NCBI RefSeq assembly: GCF_004348735.1
Contig: NZ_SMKT01000018.1
Coordinates: 1-64,000, forward strand
Direction: 5' to 3'
DNA length: 64,000 bases
Origin: Actinomadura sp. KC06
GTDB lineage: Bacteria; Actinomycetota; Actinomycetes; Streptosporangiales; Streptosporangiaceae
Position numbers and translations under genes: made by a program. Under the pieces are notes generated by a model. It searched no databases. It saw only the letters and a program-made list of their open reading frames with translations, and was not told where the DNA came from. This document shows, one piece after another, positions 59,767-64,000 of this stretch; position 1 is the stretch's first letter; every line of letters begins with the position of its first letter.

Positions 59767-62667
59767 TCACGTGGCGTCGCTGTCGGCGTCCTCTCGCACC
59801 AGTGCGCGCACGGCGACGGCCTGGGGAGCGTCGAGTTCCTCGAATATGGCGAGCGCCCGCCGCCAGGTCCGTCTCGCGCTGTCGATGTTTCCGGTATCGC
59901 TCTCAATTCTTCCGAGGGTGTAAAGCGCGAGAGCCACGCCGTGGCGATTTCCTATCTTGCCCGCGATGGTCAGCGCTTCCCCGCAATAGATGGCGGCCTC
60001 GTCGTACTGCTTGAGGTGATAGTGGTTGTGGCCGAGACCGAACAGCGCCCGGCTCCGGCCCCACTGGTCGTCGATGCGGTTGAATATGGCGAGGGCTTTT
60101 CGCAGGTGGGCGATGGCGTCGTCGTGGTCGCGGCAGGCTCCGAGCAGGTCACCGAGCCCGTAGAACGACCAGGCCACGCCCCATTCGTCGTCGATGGCGG
60201 TGAACAGGCGCAGGCCGCTCCGGCAGTTGTGCAGAGCGGCGTCGAACTGCCGGCGGTCCCGGTGGGTCATGCCGAGGACGCTCCGCGCCGACGCCTCTAT
60301 CCACAGCTCGCCGATCTCCTGGGAAATGGCGATCGCCTGCTCGAACTGCTCGACGGCGTCGTCCAGGCGGCGAATATCGCGGTAGGCGTTGGCCAGGCTG
60401 GCGCGGCTGAACGCCTCCGCGAACCTGTCGCCGTCATCCTGGGACGCCCGGACGCCCAGGCGGCTGGTCGTGATCCAGTCACTCCATCGTGTCGCGACGC
60501 TGAAATAGCTCCAGAGGATCTGCGGCAGTTTCTTCGCGACTTCGTACCGGCCGGACTCCACCGAATGGTGAACGGCGGCCACCAGATTGGGCCGCTCGGA
60601 TTCGCACCATGCCACCGCGTCGGTCGGGTTCCGCAGCTCGATCGGCCGCACGCCCGCGGGCGGCGGGCCGAGCTCGATGTGGCGGCGCAGCGGCATGATC
60701 ACCCTGTCGGCGCTCAGCGCGGTGTGCATGTACCAATGCAGGACGCGGCTCTCGGCCTCTTCGCGCTCGGCGACGGATTCGTCCTCATGAGCCCGGTCGA
60801 CCGCGTAGGCGCGCAGGAGATCGTGGAAGCGGTAGCGGTCGTGCGAGGTCTCCTGGAGCAGATGCGCACCGGTCAGCTTGTCGAGCAGCAGCCGGGCGCC
60901 TGGACCGTCGGTGCCGATGAGGGCCGCCGCTCCGCCCCGGCCGACGTCCGGCCCGGGATGGACGCTGAGCAGCCGGAACGCCCGCGCCTCCGCCGGGGTC
61001 AGCGCGTCGTACGACCAGGAGAACACCGCTCTCACGGCGGTGGCCTGGTCATCGTCGGTGGCCAGCAGGTCCAGCCGTCGGCGCTGGTCGGCGAGGTCCC
61101 GGGCCAGATCGGCCAGGGCCGTGTGCTTCCTCGTGCGGGTCAGCTCAGCGACCAGGCGCAACGCCAGCGGCAGGCAGGCGCACAGCCGGGCCAGCTCGGC
61201 CGCCGCGTCGGGCTCGGCGTCCGCCCGGCGTGACCCGATGTCCTGGCGGAGCAGTCGCAGCGCCTCCTTCTCGGCGAGCAGATCGAGGCAGAGGCGGTCC
61301 GCGCCTTCGCGCACCGTGAGCCCGGACAGGCGGCCGCGGCTGGTGACGAGCACCATGCACCGCGACGATCCGGGCAGCAGCCACCTGACCTGTTCGGACG
61401 ACGCCGCGTTGTCCAGCAGGATGAGGATTCTCCGGCCGCTGGTCCTCGTCCGGAACAGCGCGGCGCGCTCCTCCAGGTTCGGCGGGATCGCGGCGGGGGC
61501 CGTGCCCAGGGCCCGCAGGAACCCGTCGAGGGCTTCGGCCGGTTCCATCGGCGGCCCGACGGGGTCATAGCCGCGCAGGTTCACGAAAAGGGACCCGTCC
61601 GGGAAACGGTCTTGGACGCTGTGCGCCCACCGCACCGCCAGGGCCGTCTTCCCGACGCCGGCGGTCCCGGAGACGACGGCGACGGTCGCCGCGGACGGGT
61701 TCGCACCGGCGTCGTCCTGGAGCCGGTCGAGGTGCGCCAGTTCCTCGTGACGGCCGATGAATCCGCGAATGTCAAAGGGAAGCTGCCTGGGAGCCGCCGA
61801 CCGCTCGACCGGCTGCGCCGACGCGAGGCCCTCCATCGGACGTGGGTCGGCAAGGTCGGCTGCCGGGTGGCGGCCCGCGGTGTCGTCGCTTTCGGCCTGG
61901 TCGGGACGTCCCTCGCGCGATGAACCGGCAAGTATCCGATCCTGCAGCCGCCGCAGCGACGGCCCCGGCTCGATCCCGAGCTGGTCGACGAGATGGCCGC
62001 GCGCTTCGGTGTAGGCGTACAGGGCCTCCCCGGCCCGGCCCGCCTGGCACAAGGCCACCATCAGGTGTTCCCAGAGCCGTTCGCGCAGCGGGTAGTCGGC
62101 GACGAGCCCCCGCAATTCCCCGATGACCTCGCAATGCCCGCCGCACCTCAGATCGGCTTCGATCCGCTGTTCGAGGACCGATAGCCGCCTTTCCTCCAAC
62201 TGCATTGCTCCGGCTTGCGCCCGCGGGGAAAGCCCCAGCCCGCCGAGCGCGGGTCCCGTCCACAAGTCCAGGGCGCCGCGCAGGAGGCGGGCCGCCTCGG
62301 ACGGGTCTCCGCCGCTCAGGGCCGTCCCTCCCGTGCGGGCGAGCTGCTCGAATTCCAGCAGGTCCAGCTCGCCTGGCTCGGCATGGAGCACGTAGCCGGG
62401 CGTGCGGGTGGCGATCCGTCCGGCCGCCTCCCGGCCGCCGCGGCGGAGCGCGGAGCGTAATCGGCTCACATGCACCTGGACGAGGTTCTCGGCCGTCGCC
62501 GGATGCCGCTCGCCCCACAACCAGTCGATGAGGCGATCCCTGGACACGACCTGGTTGGCGTGCAGAGCGAGCAGGCCGAGAACCGCGAGTTGAGCCGGAC
62601 GGCAGGCGCCGACCAGGTTCCGGTCCGCATTCCAGACTTCAACAGGACCCAGCACTTTTATTCGCAT
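59767..62667 (-). CDS. AfsR/SARP-family regulator with NB-ARC and TPR domains, TTA codon
   Basis: A 966-residue regulator. Order: winged-helix DNA-binding domain (1-95, IKVLGPVEVWNADRNLVG), BTAD (about 100-250), NB-ARC ATPase with P-loop SGTAGVGKTALAVRW at about residue 335 and LILLDNA, then TPR repeats (about 700-960). This is the AfsR layout; such proteins activate antibiotic or developmental genes. Leu70 is encoded by TTA (62460-62458), the bldA-dependent codon. The start MRIKVLGP is the family N-terminus, though a few in-frame Met lie upstream. It is divergent from a second SARP gene. Confidence 0.92.
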   Translation of the reverse strand: MRIKVLGPVEVWNADRNLVGACRPAQLAVLGLLALHANQVVSRDRLIDWLWGERHPATAENLVQVHVSRLRSALRRGGREAAGRIATRTPGYVLHAEPGELDLLEFEQLARTGGTALSGGDPSEAARLLRGALDLWTGPALGGLGLSPRAQAGAMQLEERRLSVLEQRIEADLRCGGHCEVIGELRGLVADYPLRERLWEHLMVALCQAGRAGEALYAYTEARGHLVDQLGIEPGPSLRRLQDRILAGSSREGRPDQAESDDTAGRHPAADLADPRPMEGLASAQPVERSAAPRQLPFDIRGFIGRHEELAHLDRLQDDAGANPSAATVAVVSGTAGVGKTALAVRWAHSVQDRFPDGSLFVNLRGYDPVGPPMEPAEALDGFLRALGTAPAAIPPNLEERAALFRTRTSGRRILILLDNAASSEQVRWLLPGSSRCMVLVTSRGRLSGLTVREGADRLCLDLLAEKEALRLLRQDIGSRRADAEPDAAAELARLCACLPLALRLVAELTRTRKHTALADLARDLADQRRRLDLLATDDDQATAVRAVFSWSYDALTPAEARAFRLLSVHPGPDVGRGGAAALIGTDGPGARLLLDKLTGAHLLQETSHDRYRFHDLLRAYAVDRAHEDESVAEREEAESRVLHWYMHTALSADRVIMPLRRHIELGPPPAGVRPIELRNPTDAVAWCESERPNLVAAVHHSVESGRYEVAKKLPQILWSYFSVATRWSDWITTSRLGVRASQDDGDRFAEAFSRASLANAYRDIRRLDDAVEQFEQAIAISQEIGELWIEASARSVLGMTHRDRRQFDAALHNCRSGLRLFTAIDDEWGVAWSFYGLGDLLGACRDHDDAIAHLRKALAIFNRIDDQWGRSRALFGLGHNHYHLKQYDEAAIYCGEALTIAGKIGNRHGVALALYTLGRIESDTGNIDSARRTWRRALAIFEELDAPQAVAVRALVREDADSDAT

Positions 62668-62910
62668 GGCCGCCCCACTCAGTGCGTCAAGGCTCGTCCG
62701 GTCGCAAATCATGATCACGGCCAGTCCGGCGGCCGGCCGGGCCGGGCCGGCCGCCGGGCGTCCAGCGCATGGCCAGCGCTCGTCAAGCCGGCGGGCAAGC
62801 GTTCCGCCAGCCGCACCTGCCACGGTGCGCGAGGAGCCTGATCATGGACGGAGAACGGTCGGCGAACGCGTCCCGTTCCCCGATGTCGACGCGGCCGCGA
62901 GGGGGACGCG

Positions 62911-64000
62911 ATGGAGCAGTTGACTTTCCGCATACTCGGTCCACTTGAACTCCGGCGGGGCGAACGTCCGGTCGACCTGACCTGCCAGCAGGGGGCGCTG
63001 CTGGCCGCGCTGCTCATCGACGCGAACCGCGCGGTGCCGACCGACCGCCTCGCCGAGGCGCTGTGGGGTGAGAGCCTCCCGGCGGCGGCGTCCAGCAGGG
63101 TGCGCACGCTCGTCTCCGACCTGCGCAGGGTCTGCGACGCGGACCGGATCCTCACCGCCAGCCGCGGCTACCTGGTCCGCGTCCGGCCCGGGGAGCTGGA
63201 CGCGGACGTCTTCGCGACGATGATCGACGAGGCGCGGGAGGCGTCGGCCGAAGGCAGGCTCGAAGACGCCAGGACGTTGTACGACGCGGCCCTCGGGTTG
63301 TGGCGCGGCGAGCCCGCCTGGGACCTGGCGGGGACGTCGGTGTGCGCCGAGGTGTCGCGATTACGGGAGTCCTGGCGGGCGGCGATGGAGGCGCGGGCCG
63401 AGGTCAAGCTCACGCTCGGCCTGTGCTCGGACGTCATCTCGGAGATGCGTCACCTCGCCGCCGAGTACCCGCTGTGCGAGCGGCCGCACGCGCTGCTCAT
63501 GCTCGCGCTGCAACGCGACGGAAGGCTCGCCGAAGCGCTCGCGGTCTACCGCGACCTGCACGCCCGGTTCGTGGACGAACTCGGCATCGAGCCGTCCGCG
63601 GACCTCCGCGACCTGAACCGCGAACTGCTCACCGAGGAACCGGGACCGGCGGTGGCCGGTTCTTCGGTGCCGGTAAGGCGGCGCGGCCCCTGCCTCCTGC
63701 CCGCCGACACCGCCGACTTCGTCGGACGCTCCGCGGAAATCGCGGCGATCACCGCCGAACTGTGCGGGGAGGCGATCGCACCGCCGATCGCCGGCATCTG
63801 GGGCGTGCCCGGCACAGGGAAGACCGCGCTGGCTCTGCATGTGGCGCACGCGCTGCGGCCACGCTTCCCGGACGGCCAGCTTTTCGCATGCCTGCGCGGC
63901 AGCAGCGCCGAGAGCGGCAGCTCCGGCAGTGGCTCTGGTGGCGCGGCTCCCGGGCCGCGGCGCTCGGCGGACGTGCTGGCCGAATTCCTGCGCGTCCTCG
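62911..64000 (+). CDS. AfsR/SARP-family regulator, cut by the window end, TTA codon
   Basis: The first 363 codons of a SARP: winged-helix domain (FRILGPLELRRGERPV), BTAD to about residue 245 (AEVKLTLGLCSDVISEMRHL), and the start of an NB-ARC domain with P-loop GVPGTGKTALALH near residue 300. GAGGGGG precedes ATG 62911. Codon 151 is TTA (63361-63363) in SRLRESW. It reads open to base 64000, so the length is unknown. The 243 bp divergent region holds GGCCGG repeats but no clear promoter. Confidence 0.9.
   Translation, partial: MEQLTFRILGPLELRRGERPVDLTCQQGALLAALLIDANRAVPTDRLAEALWGESLPAAASSRVRTLVSDLRRVCDADRILTASRGYLVRVRPGELDADVFATMIDEAREASAEGRLEDARTLYDAALGLWRGEPAWDLAGTSVCAEVSRLRESWRAAMEARAEVKLTLGLCSDVISEMRHLAAEYPLCERPHALLMLALQRDGRLAEALAVYRDLHARFVDELGIEPSADLRDLNRELLTEEPGPAVAGSSVPVRRRGPCLLPADTADFVGRSAEIAAITAELCGEAIAPPIAGIWGVPGTGKTALALHVAHALRPRFPDGQLFACLRGSSAESGSSGSGSGGAAPGPRRSADVLAEFLRVL

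Overview
This is chromosomal DNA of a high-GC filamentous actinomycete. Nearly every gene uses G/C in the third codon position, GTG starts are common, and many genes are translationally coupled. The gene content fits a sporulating, metabolite-producing actinomycete: AfsR/SARP regulators, an IdeR-type iron box, ECF41 and ECF42 sigma factors, acyl-CoA carboxylases with an epsilon subunit, a Gram-positive Tad locus and an FHA/FtsK ATPase. A Thermomonosporaceae (Actinomadura-like) host is a guess from style. I saw no rRNA, tRNA, CRISPR array, intact insertion sequence or replication origin.

Layout. 0.1-1.1 kb: bfd-bfr iron storage behind tandem iron boxes. 1.1-6.5 kb: a class III cyclase, birA, an enoyl-CoA hydratase, a DUF899 protein and an ECF42 sigma factor with its YCII partner. 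6.5-11.6 kb: ppc with a GNAT gene, divergent from the acyl-CoA carboxylase beta and epsilon genes. 11.6-14.0 kb: an NYN nuclease-like protein and a beta-propeller lipoprotein. 14.0-23.9 kb: one leftward Tad operon (CpaB/SAF, TadZ, TadA, TadB, TadC, Flp, three TadE/G-like proteins) ending in an unusual membrane LysM-BTAD protein. 24.1-30.3 kb: a TetR repressor divergent from an epimerase, then a 1441-residue FHA/FtsK triple ATPase. 30.8-38.2 kb: the carboxylase alpha subunit (biotin carboxylase plus carrier), a Gly-rich membrane protein, a convergent two-component pair, and a CBS protein with an ArsB/NhaD permease. 38.2-44.3 kb: an LpdA-like quinone reductase, a gamma-glutamylcyclotransferase-like protein and purine salvage genes (PNP, phosphohexo/pentomutase, adenosine deaminase).

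44.3-50.6 kb is a compact one-direction operon bounded by an odd gene-poor 0.5 kb on the left and a strong hairpin on the right: Rieske oxygenase, methyltransferase, MFS transporter, MDR oxidoreductase, [3Fe-4S] ferredoxin and ferredoxin reductase. It looks like a complete, self-sufficient oxygenase/tailoring and export module with no recognisable scaffold enzyme, and is the best candidate for an undescribed pathway.

50.6-59.1 kb is accessory: a DrrAB-type ABC exporter with a divergent TetR, a Tat-exported M28 peptidase, a stand-alone maltokinase-cap protein, cupin, tandem YCII and MOSC proteins, and an AhpD-like/ECF41 pair whose shared intergenic region carries two matching ECF41-type promoters. 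59.1-64 kb holds a secreted BP74-like protein and two divergent AfsR/SARP regulators. These three neighbouring genes are the only ones in the window in which I found in-frame TTA codons, which suggests bldA-type developmental control.
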